DNA of 49,651 nucleotides from Eubacterium sp. AM49-13BH (GCF_003464165.1 NZ_QSEK01000022.1:1-49651); one strand, 5' to 3'; numbered from the stretch's first letter, positions 37,966 to 48,133 are shown. Numbers and translations: made by a program. Notes: generated by a model from the sequence alone, not told the origin.

Positions 37966-38613
37966 TTACTGCCTTCCTTCCATAATCTTAATTGTAGCGC
38001 TTGTTCCGAGCCTGTCAGCTCCGGCATCTATCATGGCAGCTGCTGTGTTGTAATCTCTTATTCCGCCTGCCGCTTTAACCTTACACTTTCCTTCCACATG
38101 GGCTTTCATAAGTGCAACATCACTTATTGTTGCACCTCCTGTAGAGAATCCTGTTGAAGTCTTGACATAATCAGCTCCTGCCTTAACAGACAGTTCGCAT
38201 GCCTTAATCTTCTCCTCATCAGTCAGAAGACAGTTCTCGAATATAATCTTTAAAATCTTTCCTGCACATGCATCCCTTACTGCCTTAATATCCTCATACA
38301 CAGCATCGTATTGACCTGCTTTAAGAAGTCCTACAGGAATAACCATGTCAATCTCATCCGCACCATCTTCTACGGCTTTCTTAGTCTCGTAAGCCTTTAC
38401 GTCTGTACTCATAGCTCCCAGCGGAAATCCAACAACAACACATGTCTTAACATCACTTCCAGAAAGACATTCTTTTGCAAATGCTGTATACATTCCATTA
38501 ACACATACTGATGCAAAATTATACTTTTTTGCTTCTTCACATAATGTACGGATATCATCCTTAGTCGCTTCCGGCTTTAAGTTAGTGTGGTCAAAATATT
38601 TATTAAACTTCAT
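37966..38613 (-). CDS. deoC: deoxyribose-phosphate aldolase
   Basis: DeoC cleaves 2-deoxyribose-5-phosphate in nucleoside breakdown. The 215-residue TIM barrel begins [11 protein letters not shown]. It has VVGFPLG, the Schiff-base lysine in [14 protein letters not shown] and the second lysine in [10 protein letters not shown]. The ATG at 38613 has AAGGAGG five bases upstream. No other deo gene is beside it. Confidence 0.95.
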   Translation of the reverse strand: MKFNKYFDHTNLKPEATKDDIRTLCEEAKKYNFASVCVNGMYTAFAKECLSGSDVKTCVVVGFPLGAMSTDVKAYETKKAVEDGADEIDMVIPVGLLKAGQYDAVYEDIKAVRDACAGKILKIIFENCLLTDEEKIKACELSVKAGADYVKTSTGFSTGGATISDVALMKAHVEGKCKVKAAGGIRDYNTAAAMIDAGADRLGTSATIKIMEGRQ

Positions 38614-38705
38614 ATATTCCTCCTTGTTTTGCGAAGCAAAATCCATGTGCTTATTGTAAGCACATTCCCCTCAGGTGAGGAGAGGGATTTACCTCCAATT
38701 ACCTA

Positions 38706-38748
38706 TAAAAAGACCGTATCTGCAAAACTGTTGTACTGCAGATACGGT
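38706..38748 (-). terminator. purA intrinsic terminator
   Basis: On the minus strand ACCGTATCTGCA (38748-38737) pairs with TGCAGATACGGT (38724-38713) and is followed by CTTTTT. It lies 14 bp beyond the corrected purA stop. Confidence 0.9.
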
Positions 38749-38762
38749 AATGTTAAATGTTA

Positions 38763-40057
38763 TTATTTAGAAAATTTACTCTTTCTGTGGATAATCTCAT
38801 GTCTTCCAGGACCATTAGATACCATTGTGATAGGGGCTTCAATTTCCTGCTCAATAGCCTCAATATAGTTACGGCACTCAACAGGAAGTTCTTCATAGTT
38901 AGTAATTCCTCTGATATCTGACTTCCAGCCTGGCATAGTCTTTAATACCGGCTTAGCTTCTCAAGCTGTGGAGTAGTTGGGAAATCCTTAGTAATCTTTC
39001 CATCTATCTCATATCCAACACACATTGGAATCTCATCAAGATATCCAAGTACATCAAGAACTGTAAGAGCAACCTCTGTTGTTCCCTGCATTCTTACACC
39101 ATAACGTGTAGCAACTGCATCGAACCATCCCATTCTTCTAGGACGTCCTGTAGTAGCTCCGAATTCACCACCGTCTCCACCTCTGCGTCTGAGTTCATCT
39201 GCCTCATCACCAAAGATTTCGCTTACAAATGCTCCGGCACCAACTGCTGAAGAATATGCCTTAACAACTGTAACAACATCAGTAATTGATGCAGCCGGAA
39301 TACCAGCACCAATAGCGCCATAAGGAGCTAATGTTGATGATGAAGTAACCATTGGATATATACCATGATCTGTATCCTTAAGAGAACCTAACTGACCTTC
39401 AAGTAAGATCTTCTTTCCGTCTTTAAGTGCCTGATGTAAAAATGCTGATGTATCACATACATATGGTTCAACCATCTCTTTATATTCCATAAGAGTATTA
39501 AATATCTCTTCTTCGTTAAGAAGTGGCTGATGATAGAGATGCTCAAGCATAACATTCTTTAATGTGCATACATTGGCAATCTTTTCCTTAAGTTCCTGCT
39601 CATCTCCAAATAATTCATTAACCTGGAAACCAATCTTAGCATACTTATCTGAATAGAATGGAGCAATACCTGACTTAGTAGAACCAAATGATTTACCAGC
39701 AAGTCTTGCTTCTTCATATGTATCAAATGCAACATGATAAGGCATAAGAATCTGTGCCCTGTCTGACACAAGAATCTTAGGCATTGGTACATTACGGTCT
39801 GTAAGGCTCTTTAATTCCTTAACAAGATATGGAATATTAAGAGCTACGCCGTTGCCAATGACACTTGTTGTATGGTTATAGAAAACTCCCGAAGGTAAAA
39901 GATGAAGCGCGAACTTTCCATAATCATTAATAATAGTATGTCCCGCATTAGCTCCTCCCTGGAATCTTACGATGATGTCTGATTCTTCGGCAAGCATATC
40001 AGTAATCTTACCTTTTCCTTCATCACCCCAGTTAGCACCTACAATAGCTTTTACCAT
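38763..40057 (-). pseudogene. purA: adenylosuccinate synthetase, one-base frameshift near its end
   Basis: PurA joins IMP and aspartate on the way to AMP. The frame from 40057 has the GTP loop NWGDEGKGK, GANAGHTI, and the GRPRRMGWFD signature, but it stops early at 38942. In the -1 frame from about 38957 the protein continues as KAKPVLKTMPGWKSDIRG through PITMVSNGPGRHEII to a stop at 38763, giving the usual length of about 430. One G seems to be missing from a GG pair. GGAGG lies seven bases before the ATG at 40057. The terminator just after the corrected stop supports this gene end. Confidence 0.92.
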
Positions 40058-40099
40058 AGCGTCCTCCAATCTGTTTTAAAAAACACAAACATTAAATTA

Positions 40100-40171
40100 A
40101 GCTATTGACGGGAATTGAACCCGTGACCTCTTCATTACCAATGAAGTGCTCTACCCCTGAGCTACAATAGC
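40100..40171 (-). tRNA. tRNA-Thr (anticodon GGT)
   Basis: The minus strand gives a full cloverleaf. The acceptor arm GCTATTG (40171-40165) pairs with CAATAGC (40107-40101). The anticodon stem CTTCA/TGAAG holds the loop TTGGTAA, and the T loop is GGTTCAATTCC. Anticodon GGT reads ACC and ACU. CCA is not encoded. It lies between sigH and purA. Confidence 0.95.
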
Positions 40172-40199
40172 ATGTGCCCTAACACACCTATTCATAATA

Positions 40200-40811
40200 T
40201 TATAGGTTGGTTATTTTGTCAACTTTATTCCTTATCCTTTGTATAGCATTATCTATAGATTTTGGCGGCTTATCAAGCATCTGCGCAATAGCTATATAAT
40301 CTTTTCCAGACATATATAATTCCAGTACATTTTTCTCAAAATCACTTAGCACACTGTATAATTTATCTTCTAAGCTTTCAGCATTTTCCTGATCAATAAA
40401 AAGTCTTTCCGGATTCTGTTCCTTATCAGACTTTAGTACATCCACCAGCTTTACCTGAGAATCATCCTCTGGATTGACCGGCTCATCAAAAGAAACATAT
40501 GTATTAAGTGGTGTATTCTTCTTTCTGTTAGAAGCTGTAACTGCATTAAGAATCTGCCTGTTTATGCACATCCCTGCAAATGTCATGAAAGAAGCATCCT
40601 TTTGCTTATCATAGTCACGGACAGCCTTATAAAGACCTATCATTCCCTCCTGAATTAAATCATCACTGTCTCCTCCGGCAAGAAACATGGCCTTTGCTTT
40701 CTTTCGCACTATATACTTATATCTTTCAAATATGTACTCAATTGCCTGCTCATCACCTGCCCTGTACATATCAATAAGCTCTTCATCAGGATACTCTTCC
40801 AAATATTTCAT
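40200..40811 (-). CDS. sigH: RNA polymerase sigma factor SigH (Spo0H-like)
   Basis: The 203-residue sigma-70-family protein has region 2 (DLIQEGMIGLYKAVRDYD, FMTFAGMCINRQI) and a C-terminal region 4 helix-turn-helix (DYIAIAQMLDKPPKSIDNAIQRIRNKV). The position after rlmB and mrnC matches sigH in Clostridia, where it starts the sporulation program. This agrees with cotJABC in the same window. Confidence 0.93.
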   Translation of the reverse strand: MKYLEEYPDEELIDMYRAGDEQAIEYIFERYKYIVRKKAKAMFLAGGDSDDLIQEGMIGLYKAVRDYDKQKDASFMTFAGMCINRQILNAVTASNRKKNTPLNTYVSFDEPVNPEDDSQVKLVDVLKSDKEQNPERLFIDQENAESLEDKLYSVLSDFEKNVLELYMSGKDYIAIAQMLDKPPKSIDNAIQRIRNKVDKITNL

Positions 40812-40821
40812 AAAAAACTCC

Positions 40822-41562
40822 CTAATTAAGTCTCTGACGGACTATTTCGTATGCAAGAACACCTGCTGCAACTGAGGCATTTAAGGAATCAATATCACCC
40901 TTCATAGGAATTGATGCGATGAAATCACATTTGTCCTTAACAAGACGGCTTACTCCATTGCCCTCATTACCTATAACAAGGCCGATAGGTCCTTTGAGAT
41001 TAAGATTATACATTGTCTCCCCGCCCATATCAGCGCATACAAACCAGAGTCCCTGCTTCTTAAGTTCCTCGATTGTCTGTGAAATATTAGTAACCTTGGC
41101 TACAGGTGTGTAATTAATCGCGCCTGCTGATGTCTTGGCTACAGTTGCTGTAAGTCCGACAGCTCTTCTCTTAGGAATAATAACTCCATGTGCACCTGCA
41201 AGGTTAGCAGTTCTTATAATAGCACCAAGATTGTGAGGATCCTCTATCTCATCAAGAATGAATATAAATGGATCTTCTCCCTTTTCCTTAGCTGCTGCAA
41301 GTATATCCTCAACCTCTGCATATTCATAAGCTGCACCAATGGCAACAACTCCCTGATGATGTCCTGTCCCTGCAAGTCTGTCGAGTCTTTCCTTATCAAC
41401 ATAATTGATAATTGCATCTGTTTTCTTTGCTTCTCTGACAATACTCTTTATTGGTCCATCCTGACAGCCGTCAAGAATAAAAAGCTTATCAATAGTTTTA
41501 CCAGAGCGGAATGCCTCTAATACAGCATTTCTTCCCTGAAATGTTAATTCATTGTATCTCAT
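40822..41562 (-). CDS. rlmB: 23S rRNA (guanosine-2'-O-)-methyltransferase RlmB
   Basis: The 246-residue SpoU/SPOUT enzyme has an N-terminal substrate-binding domain and the three motifs NLGAIIRTA, IGNEGNGVSRLVKDKCD and IPMKGDIDSLNASVAAGVLAYE. It modifies a guanosine in the 23S peptidyl-transferase loop. It is 10 bp from sigH and probably co-transcribed with it. Confidence 0.94.
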   Translation of the reverse strand: MRYNELTFQGRNAVLEAFRSGKTIDKLFILDGCQDGPIKSIVREAKKTDAIINYVDKERLDRLAGTGHHQGVVAIGAAYEYAEVEDILAAAKEKGEDPFIFILDEIEDPHNLGAIIRTANLAGAHGVIIPKRRAVGLTATVAKTSAGAINYTPVAKVTNISQTIEELKKQGLWFVCADMGGETMYNLNLKGPIGLVIGNEGNGVSRLVKDKCDFIASIPMKGDIDSLNASVAAGVLAYEIVRQRLN

Positions 41563-41582
41563 ATATTTCTCCTTAATATTAA

Positions 41583-41627
41583 CAAAGCAGAATCCAGTTA
41601 TCCATTACAGATATGGATTCTGCTTTG
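41583..41627. terminator. hairpin between mrnC and rlmB
   Basis: CAAAGCAGAATCCA (41583-41596) pairs perfectly with TGGATTCTGCTTTG (41614-41627). The stem is long, but the U-tract on the minus strand is only TTTGTTAATATT, so it may act as a partial terminator or a processing site. Confidence 0.65.
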
Positions 41628-41633
41628 CCGGCT

Positions 41634-42077
41634 CTACTTTAACTCAAGGCTTTCCAGTCCTGCTTTAACCAGTTCCATCATCCGCTCATACTGCCCGCTA
41701 AGATACAGATATCCCATAAGAGCCTCAAAACCAGTTGCTCTTCTGTAATCTCCAATGCTTGCATTCTTGGCAGATGTGTATGACTTTGCATTACGTCCTC
41801 TCTTATACACAGCTTCCTCATGTTCACTGAGCATTGGCTCTATTACACCTATCATGGCAGATTGGGATTCAGCCTTAACAATACTGCTCGTTTTCTTGTT
41901 AAGCTTATTAACCTGCATATTCCCCTGTTCTATAACCCATGTCTTAATGACAAGGTCATATATGCTGTCCCCGATATATGCAAGGACAAGAGGTGATAAC
42001 TGCGAAGGCTCTGTATGCTTCATATTCAGGCCTTCATATATGCATTTTACAAGGTCGTTATCTAGGCTCTGCTCCAT
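41634..42077 (-). CDS. mrnC: Mini-ribonuclease III
   Basis: MrnC matures 23S rRNA. The 147-residue RNase III catalytic domain lacks a double-stranded RNA-binding domain. It keeps LAYIGDSIYDLVIKTWVI and the late ATGFEALMGYLYL, with the acidic residues of the RNase III site. The start overlaps the end of cysS by 16 bases, as is common in Firmicutes. Confidence 0.94.
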   Translation of the reverse strand: MEQSLDNDLVKCIYEGLNMKHTEPSQLSPLVLAYIGDSIYDLVIKTWVIEQGNMQVNKLNKKTSSIVKAESQSAMIGVIEPMLSEHEEAVYKRGRNAKSYTSAKNASIGDYRRATGFEALMGYLYLSGQYERMMELVKAGLESLELK

Positions 42078-43479
42078 CTTACGCCCTCTCTTGTATCCTT
42101 AAGAATAATTCCCTTTGCTAATAACTCATCTCGAATTTCATCAGCTCTTGCAAAATTCTTATCTTTTCTTGCCTGCTGTCTCTCGGCAATAAGTGCCTCG
42201 ATATCCTCATCAAGCATTTCTTCCTTCTTGTCTGTCTTAAGTCCAAGAATATCTGTGAGAGTTGTAATCTTCTTCATAAGAGTATCGATATATTCCTTGG
42301 AATTATCTGAGCTTGAATTAGAGTTAGCAAGCTTTACAAGTTCAAATATAGCTGATATTGCGTCTGCTGTATTGAATCATCGTCCATTGAATCTTCGAAT
42401 TTCTTATAAATGTCATCTATAGAAGCTATTATCTTCTTCTCATCCTCTGTCATTGTAACATCTTTGGCATTCTCTGACAGATGTCTTAAATTATCAACTG
42501 CAGTTAAGATTCTGTCTAATCCGTTCTTTGCTGATTCCATAAGGTCATGGCTGAAATTAACAGGATTGCGGTAATGTGCGCTTAACATGAAGAATCTTAA
42601 CACTTCAAGGTCATATTCCCTGCTTATATCTCTTACTGTAAAGAAATTGCCTAAAGACTTAGACATCTTCTTGTTATCAATATTAAGAAATGCATTGTGC
42701 ATCCAGTACTTAGAGAATGGTACTCCATTAGCTGCCTCTGACTGTGCAATCTCATTCTCATGGTGAGGGAATATTAAATCCTCTCCACCTGCATGAATAT
42801 CGATTTCGTCAGCAAGATACTTCTTAGACATAACAGAGCATTCAATATGCCAGCCCGGTCTTCCGTCACTCCAAGGTGATGGCCAAGATGGCTCTCCTTC
42901 TTTCTTAGGCTTCCAGAGAACGAAATCAAGTGGGTCTTCCTTCTCATCCTCACCTGTAACCTTAAGACTATGTGCCTCATCTCTGTGTCCTGCCTCCAAG
43001 TCGTCAATATTCTTCTTAGATAACTTTCCGTATTCTGCAAACTTTCTTGTTCTGTAGTATACAGTTCCATTGACTTCATAAGCATAACCCTTGTCAATAA
43101 GAGTCTGTATCATATCAATCATTCCGCCGATTTCCTGAGTTGCAAGAGGATGTGTTGTTGCAGGCTTAATATTCATGCCCTCCATATCCTTCTTACATTC
43201 AGCAATGTATCTTGTTGAAATCTCCTCAGCAGATACACCTTCTTCATTAGCTTTCTTAATAATCTTGTCGTCTACATCTGTAAAGTTAGATACATAATTA
43301 ACATCATATCCCTTGTACTCAAGATATCTTCTTACTGTATCAAATACAATCATAGGTCTTGCGTTACCAATATGAATAAGGTTGTATACAGTAGGTCCGC
43401 AGACATACATTTTAACCTTACCTTCTTCTAATGGCTTAAACTCTTCTTTTCTTCTGGATAAAGTATTATAAATCCTCAT
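42062..43479 (-). pseudogene. cysS: cysteinyl-tRNA synthetase, one-base frameshift
   Basis: CysRS is expected to be essential. The first frame from 43479 has [16 protein letters not shown] (HIGN), [17 protein letters not shown] zinc-site residues and KKMSKSLGN, then goes out of frame at about 42375. The -1 frame continues as [17 protein letters not shown] and the conserved tail RADEIRDELLAKGIILKDTREGVRW to 42062. Restoring one T in GATGATT(T)CAAT gives [12 protein letters not shown], a standard CysRS join. Because the gene should be needed, a sequencing error is likely. It is followed by mrnC with a 16-base overlap. Confidence 0.94.
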
Positions 43480-43505
43480 GTCAGATTTCCTTTCATAATC
43501 ACACT

Positions 43506-44180
43506 TTAGTTATCATCATACGAGCTGCGGCTTTCATTGACGCTGTTCTCAAGGTGTGCAAGTCTCTTCATAAGTCTTGCGTTCTCCTGCTTTAAGTTCT
43601 CGATATCCTGCATAACAGGATCTGGAAGATGTATCTGGTCTAAATCATCAAACAGTCTTACGCTATCCTGAATAACAACTCTTCCTGGAACACCAACCAC
43701 TGTAGAATTCGCCGGCACATCCTTTAATACAACAGAACCCGCACCAATCTTGCAGTTATCACCTATGGTAACTGAGCCAAGAATCTTTGCTCCTGCTCCT
43801 ACCATAATATTATTTCCCAGAGTAGGATGTCTCTTTCCCTGTTCCTTGCCTGTTCCTCCAAGTGTAACGCCCTGATAAAGTGTTACATTGTTACCGATAA
43901 TAGCTGTCTCTCCGATAACAACTCCATGTCCGTGGTCAATAAAAAGTCCTTCGCCAATCTGCGCTCCCGGATGTATCTCAATTCCAGTCTGTCTTGCAGT
44001 TTTCTGTGAAATCTTTCTTGCCTTGTAATATTCGCCCTTAAGATATAACTTATGGGCTTTTCTATATTTAAGTATTGCCTTAAAACTAGGATAAAGATAT
44101 ACCTCTTTATCCGACTTAATAGCAGGGTCTCTGTCCTTTATTACTGCTATTTCCTGCTTTACATAATCTCTATATTTCAT
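43506..44180 (-). CDS. cysE: serine O-acetyltransferase
   Basis: CysE makes O-acetylserine for cysteine synthesis. The 224-residue protein has a helical N-terminus and a left-handed beta-helix of hexapeptide repeats, with the active-site histidine pair in [20 protein letters not shown]-terminal coiled coil (about 190-215) follows. The pairing with cysS immediately downstream is a common Firmicute arrangement that links cysteine supply and use. Confidence 0.94.
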   Translation of the reverse strand: MKYRDYVKQEIAVIKDRDPAIKSDKEVYLYPSFKAILKYRKAHKLYLKGEYYKARKISQKTARQTGIEIHPGAQIGEGLFIDHGHGVVIGETAIIGNNVTLYQGVTLGGTGKEQGKRHPTLGNNIMVGAGAKILGSVTIGDNCKIGAGSVVLKDVPANSTVVGVPGRVVIQDSVRLFDDLDQIHLPDPVMQDIENLKQENARLMKRLAHLENSVNESRSSYDDN

Positions 44181-44251
44181 AATCTGTTAATCCTGACTTT
44201 TCTATTCTTAATTATATTATATGAATTAAAGCTGCGAATGTATTGTCAGTT

Positions 44252-44803
44252 CTATTTGTTCTGACAGCCCATGCAGCCACCACAGTCAGGTCTACAGTTT
44301 GTCATATCAGCCGCGCCGTATATATAATTAGAAACAGAATTAAGTGAGCATATTGCCTGTGAAGAAATACCCTCTCCACTTCCGGTAAATCCAAGTCCCT
44401 CTTCTGTAGTAGCCTTAACATTGACTCTGTCAACATCAATCTTTAAAGCATCTGCGATATTCTTTCTCATATCATCAATATATGGGCGCATCTTAGGCTT
44501 TTGTGCAATAATAGTAGCATCAATATTTTCTATAATATAATTAGCCTCATCTATCTTCTTTCCAACCTCTTCCAGAAGCTTGATACTTGATATTCCCTTG
44601 TATCTGTCATCTGTATCCGGGAAATGCTTTCCTATATCTCCAAGTGCAGCCGCACCCAGTAATGCATCCATAATGGCATGAAGAAGCACATCTGCATCAG
44701 AGTGTCCAAGCAGACCTAATTCATATGGAATCTCAACTCCGCCCATGATAAGCTTACGGTCTTTAACCAGTTTATGAACATCATATCCCATTCCAACTCT
44801 CAT
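44252..44803 (-). CDS. ispF: 2-C-methyl-D-erythritol 2,4-cyclodiphosphate synthase with Cys-rich tail
   Basis: IspF forms the cyclodiphosphate of the MEP isoprenoid pathway. It has the metal motif [41 protein letters not shown], and the C-terminal [17 protein letters not shown]. The ATG at 44803 has AAGGAGG six bases upstream. The usual enzyme is about 157 residues; here a tail of about 25 residues follows, ending in [14 protein letters not shown] with four cysteines, which could bind a metal or iron-sulfur cluster. It is not part of the standard fold. Confidence 0.94.
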   Translation of the reverse strand: MRVGMGYDVHKLVKDRKLIMGGVEIPYELGLLGHSDADVLLHAIMDALLGAAALGDIGKHFPDTDDRYKGISSIKLLEEVGKKIDEANYIIENIDATIIAQKPKMRPYIDDMRKNIADALKIDVDRVNVKATTEEGLGFTGSGEGISSQAICSLNSVSNYIYGAADMTNCRPDCGGCMGCQNK

Positions 44804-44902
44804 ATAGCTCCTCCTTAATCTTGATTGCAACATTAATTGTTTATCTAGTCCATATAAGTAAAGCACATTTTAGCTGGATTATCAAGTGAAATTGACACCA
44901 GC

Positions 44903-45603
44903 TCACTTTACCTTCTTATATCCACCAGCCGCCTCAATATCCACCACTTCAAACACAGTCAGCACATCCCCATGCACCTTGAATCTGATATCAAAGCCTG
45001 AAAATGTTACCCCATAAGCCTTGACTCGTCTGTATCATAAGCCGGTCTTGGGTCCTGCTCTAATATTTTAACCGCTGCTGTCTGTTTGTTTTCCGGCATT
45101 ATTGCAAGCAGGTCCGATGGAAATATCACTTTAAGATTTCTGTTATAAGTGGCTGCCGTAAATCCTTCTTTTGCCTCTGGGTGTGAGTCTGTGAATTTTA
45201 CATACGGCTTGATATCGTATATTGGCGTGCCATCAACCATATCCACCCCTGAAACGAATAGTACCGGTCCTTTATCTGCCGTATATTCTATGTGTTCTAA
45301 TTTCACACATGACAACCCAATATCATTCGGTCTGAACGGCGACCTTGTTGCAAACACTCCCATTCGTACTTTCCCTCCAAGTCTTGGAGGAGTTACCGTT
45401 GCCGCTATAGTTTTCTTCTGCGACTTGGAAAACTGCCATAAAACCCATATATGTGAAAAATCCTCCAATCCCCTGAAAGCCTCTGGCTGTCTGTATTCTG
45501 GTTCAAATGTTATGACACCTTTTAATTCCTCTATCAATCCACTCTGTCTTGGAATCCCAAATTTTGTTGGAAAATCTGTTGAAATGTGACCTATTATGTT
45601 CAT
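44903..45603 (-). pseudogene. trmO: TrmO-like (TsaA/YaeB) tRNA methyltransferase, one-base frameshift near its end
   Basis: The protein has IGHISTDFPTKFGIPRQSG, FATRSPFRPNDIGLSCV and DIKPYVKFTDSH, the signature of TrmO, which N6-methylates t6A37 of tRNA-Thr(GGU) in E. coli. The first frame ends at 45007 after DESRLMG. Restoring one T near 45016 gives DESRLYGVTFSGFDIRFKV...EVVDIEAAGGYKKVK, ending at 44903, the usual C-terminus. The ATG at 45603 has GGAGG upstream. A tRNA-Thr(GGT) gene is in the same window. Confidence 0.88.
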
Positions 45604-45698
45604 TTTACACCTCCGGATTATCACTTTTTTTATTGACCTGCCCCATAAAAAGAACTAATATTAATTTATTATAGAAAAATATGAGGTCTTTAGTCACA

Positions 45699-46301
45699 AT
45701 GAAAATCAATAATCTTATTGTTAAAATATTTTTAGGTATATATCTTGTAATAATTATAGCCGGAGTTGTCATCTTTGAAAACATCGGTTTTGCCGGTGGA
45801 GGTCTTGAAAAAAACATTCACACTGCCAGCAATTCTGAAACCCAGCCAGTTACTGTTAAAGATGTAAGTTCAGAAACTGTATCTAAGACAACGCCTGCTG
45901 TAACAGTTAAAGAAACTGCTTCTTCTCAGGATGTAACAAAACAGGAATCCACCGTCGTGACTGAAACTGAGGCAGCAACTGTAGCATCTGAAACATCCTG
46001 TGAATCCTCCGAGCCAGAAACCGTTCAGACTGAAGTCCAAAGCACACAGCCTGAAACAGCCGCCCAGCCATCGTATACATTTGCAAATGGACACATAACC
46101 AATACATCTGCTCTTAAAAACTACCGTGTGTCAGGTGCTTCTTATGTAAATATGCATAAAGACAAAAACGGCAGCCACTCCTTTGCAGTTGTGCCAGGAG
46201 GGACTACCGGTTCTATATTATCTGTTGGCGCTTATTACACCCTTATAGATTATAATGGTACAAGCGGGTATGTATACAATTCATACCTTGAAGTGTATTA
46301 G
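45699..46301 (+). CDS. membrane-anchored SH3-type surface protein
   Basis: The roughly 200-residue protein starts with a basic MKINNLIVK and one hydrophobic span (about 10-32), a signal anchor or signal peptide. A Thr/Ser/Glu/Val-rich linker of about 90 residues with repeated TE and SE pairs follows. The C-terminal 60 residues (YRVSGASYVNMHKDKNGSHS to GYVYNSYLEVY) look like a bacterial SH3 domain that binds cell-wall peptides. An earlier ATG at 45681 is possible. It converges on uppP with a 2-bp gap. Confidence 0.78.
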   Translation: MKINNLIVKIFLGIYLVIIIAGVVIFENIGFAGGGLEKNIHTASNSETQPVTVKDVSSETVSKTTPAVTVKETASSQDVTKQESTVVTETEAATVASETSCESSEPETVQTEVQSTQPETAAQPSYTFANGHITNTSALKNYRVSGASYVNMHKDKNGSHSFAVVPGGTTGSILSVGAYYTLIDYNGTSGYVYNSYLEVY

Positions 46302-46303
46302 AA

Positions 46304-47152
46304 TTAAAATAATACAAAGCTAAGCGCAATAACTGCTATACCAAGAATTATTCTGTACACACCGAACACCTTGAAATCATGCTTCTTGATGTATCCCATA
46401 AGGAACTTGATTACGAATACTGATACAAAGAACGCAACAAGGCAGCCTACAATAAGAACTATCCACTCTGTTCCTGTCATAGCCATTCCCACAGCAGCAT
46501 ATTTAGCAATCTTTAAAAGACTTGCTCCGAACATTACAGGTACTGCAAGGAAAAATGTAAATTCAGCCGCAACGCTTCTTGATACTCCGATTATGAGTGC
46601 TCCGATAATTGTTGCACCTGATCTTGATGTACCTGGAAATACTGCTGCTATAAGCTGGAACAGACCTATTATTATTGCTGCCTTATAAGTTATCTCACCT
46701 ATACTTCTGATTGCTGACCTGCTGCCTTTCTTTGCATTCTCCACAACTATAAAAACTATACCTACAACGATAAGTGCAATAGCAACAGGGATTGGATGAT
46801 AGAATAATTCATCTATCTTATCATCGAAAATCAATCCGACAATCGCTGCCGGAATACATGCAATAATAATCTTAATCCACATTGCAAGTGCGCCATCTTT
46901 CCAAGCTGCTTTCTTACCACTCTTAGTCTTCTTCATATAAAAAGGCCACAATTTATTCCAGAATAATATAACTACGGCCATTATTGCTCCAAGCTGGATA
47001 ACTACCTGAAACATCTTATAAAAATCTGCGGATACATTAAGTTTGACTACCTGGTCAAGCAGAATCATATGCCCTGTGCTGCTTATAGGCAGCCATTCTG
47101 TAATTCCTTCGACTATACCGAAAAGAATTGCCTTTAAAATCTCTAGTAACAT
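46304..47152 (-). CDS. uppP: undecaprenyl-diphosphatase (UppP/BacA)
   Basis: UppP recycles undecaprenyl pyrophosphate for cell-wall synthesis and gives bacitracin tolerance. The 282-residue, about eight-span protein has the motif EGITEWLPISSTGHMIL near the N-terminus and the catalytic FPGTSRSGATI loop. A helical, basic segment (about 75-85) lies between spans. Confidence 0.95.
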   Translation of the reverse strand: MLLEILKAILFGIVEGITEWLPISSTGHMILLDQVVKLNVSADFYKMFQVVIQLGAIMAVVILFWNKLWPFYMKKTKSGKKAAWKDGALAMWIKIIIACIPAAIVGLIFDDKIDELFYHPIPVAIALIVVGIVFIVVENAKKGSRSAIRSIGEITYKAAIIIGLFQLIAAVFPGTSRSGATIIGALIIGVSRSVAAEFTFFLAVPVMFGASLLKIAKYAAVGMAMTGTEWIVLIVGCLVAFFVSVFVIKFLMGYIKKHDFKVFGVYRIILGIAVIALSFVLF

Positions 47153-47176
47153 GACTATCTCCTTAATATTTAATTA

Positions 47177-47479
47177 TTATGCTTCATTCTTACCAGTCGC
47201 CTCTGCAAGTTCTCTCTTATATCTTGCAAGCTGCCCCTCAGTATTCATTATCCTTCTGCTCTGTTCAGATATTGTCTGGTTAAGCTGTTCTATTGTTTCT
47301 GTCTGGTCATCTTTCTTTCCTGCAACAACAACCATTCCAAGACACACAATAACAAAAAGCCCTACACCAGCCATGGTACATATACTCTGTCCTATAAATA
47401 TAAATATTCCGGTTCCAATAAGAATAAGTAATCCAGTTATTCCAAGAATAACTATCTTTAGTCTGTCTGATTTCTTCAA
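47177..47479 (-). CDS. small membrane protein with C-terminal coiled coil
   Basis: The 100-residue product has two hydrophobic spans (about 8-28 and 36-54) and a charged C-terminal helix (EQLNQTISEQSRRIMNTEGQLARYKRELAEATG) with heptad-like spacing. I do not recognise it. It is just upstream of uppP on the same strand and might share its transcript. Confidence 0.6.
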   Translation of the reverse strand: MKKSDRLKIVILGITGLLILIGTGIFIFIGQSICTMAGVGLFVIVCLGMVVVAGKKDDQTETIEQLNQTISEQSRRIMNTEGQLARYKRELAEATGKNEA

Positions 47480-47526
47480 AGCATTTCCCTTCTTTCCTGA
47501 AGCATTTGCTTTGTATTATATACCAC

Positions 47527-47815
47527 TTATGCCTTTCTGCCAAGACTAATACCTAAGCTTTCAGCCTGTCTTATAAGTTCATTATCTACGTTAACCATCT
47601 TCGTTTTACCTGCAGCCTCATCTGATATTGCACCCTCAGCCATTGCGATTATAGTAAATTTCTTACCCTGCTTTTCACGCTTTCTGATTGTATTCAACAC
47701 CTCATCAACATTATATGGAATTTCAGGTATAAGTATGATATCTGCCCTCCTGCAATTCCTGAACGAAGTGTAAGCCAACCTGTTTTTTTGTCACACTGGT
47801 GTGTAAAATCCACTA
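47527..47815 (-). pseudogene. 6-phosphofructokinase remnant
   Basis: Two short frames join as [31 protein letters not shown] and then KFTIIAMAEGAIS. This is the middle of a Lachnospiraceae-type phosphofructokinase. The join needs one G restored near 47746. Both the N-terminal catalytic third and the C-terminal half are missing, and the frame stops after AESLGISLGRKA. This is a dead fragment rather than a simple sequencing error. Confidence 0.75.
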
Positions 47816-47887
47816 TCGGAGTTATGTAAAATATATGTAAAGCTAAGGTAAATGTAATTGACACATTTTCTACATAAAGGTACAATC

Positions 47888-48120
47888 AAGCAGGCAGTAA
47901 GGAATATGGTCAGAATCCATAACAGCTCACTCTACTGTATGCCGACACGTTTTTTATATTATGCCACTGTAATCAGCAACAGCTTTAGTTTTGAATACGC
48001 TATACATTCATCCTTAACTTAAGCATGGCACTGTGCACGGGAAGGCTTAAGAAATGGCTTAAGCGGCAAGTCAGGATATTTACTGCACTATAAATTTTCA
48101 CATCACCTGGTGAGAGGTGG
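47888..48120 (+). ncRNA. cobalamin riboswitch
   Basis: The leader holds the B12-box elements in the right order. P1 is GCAGTAA (47894-47900) with TTACTGC (48080-48086). Then come GGTCAGAATCC (47908-47918), ACAGCTCACTCTACTGT, GCCACTGT, CACGGGAAGGC and AAGTCAGGA. These match the conserved core GGTGAAAATCC, GCCACTGT, GGGAAGGC and AGTCAGGA. A hairpin CACCT/AGGTG (48104-48119) sits just before AAGGAGG, so translational control is likely. It faces the surface-protein gene at 48134. Confidence 0.85.
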
Positions 48121-48133
48121 TCAAGGAGGAAAC

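Noticed and set aside
38646..38664. Small hairpin GTGCTTA/TAAGCAC before deoC as a regulatory element
   Set aside because: Seven base pairs with no T run and no recognised motif; not enough to call a function.
47694..47885. Separate 63-residue minus-strand gene
   Set aside because: Its second half is pfk sequence out of frame with the downstream fragment, so it is part of the remnant.
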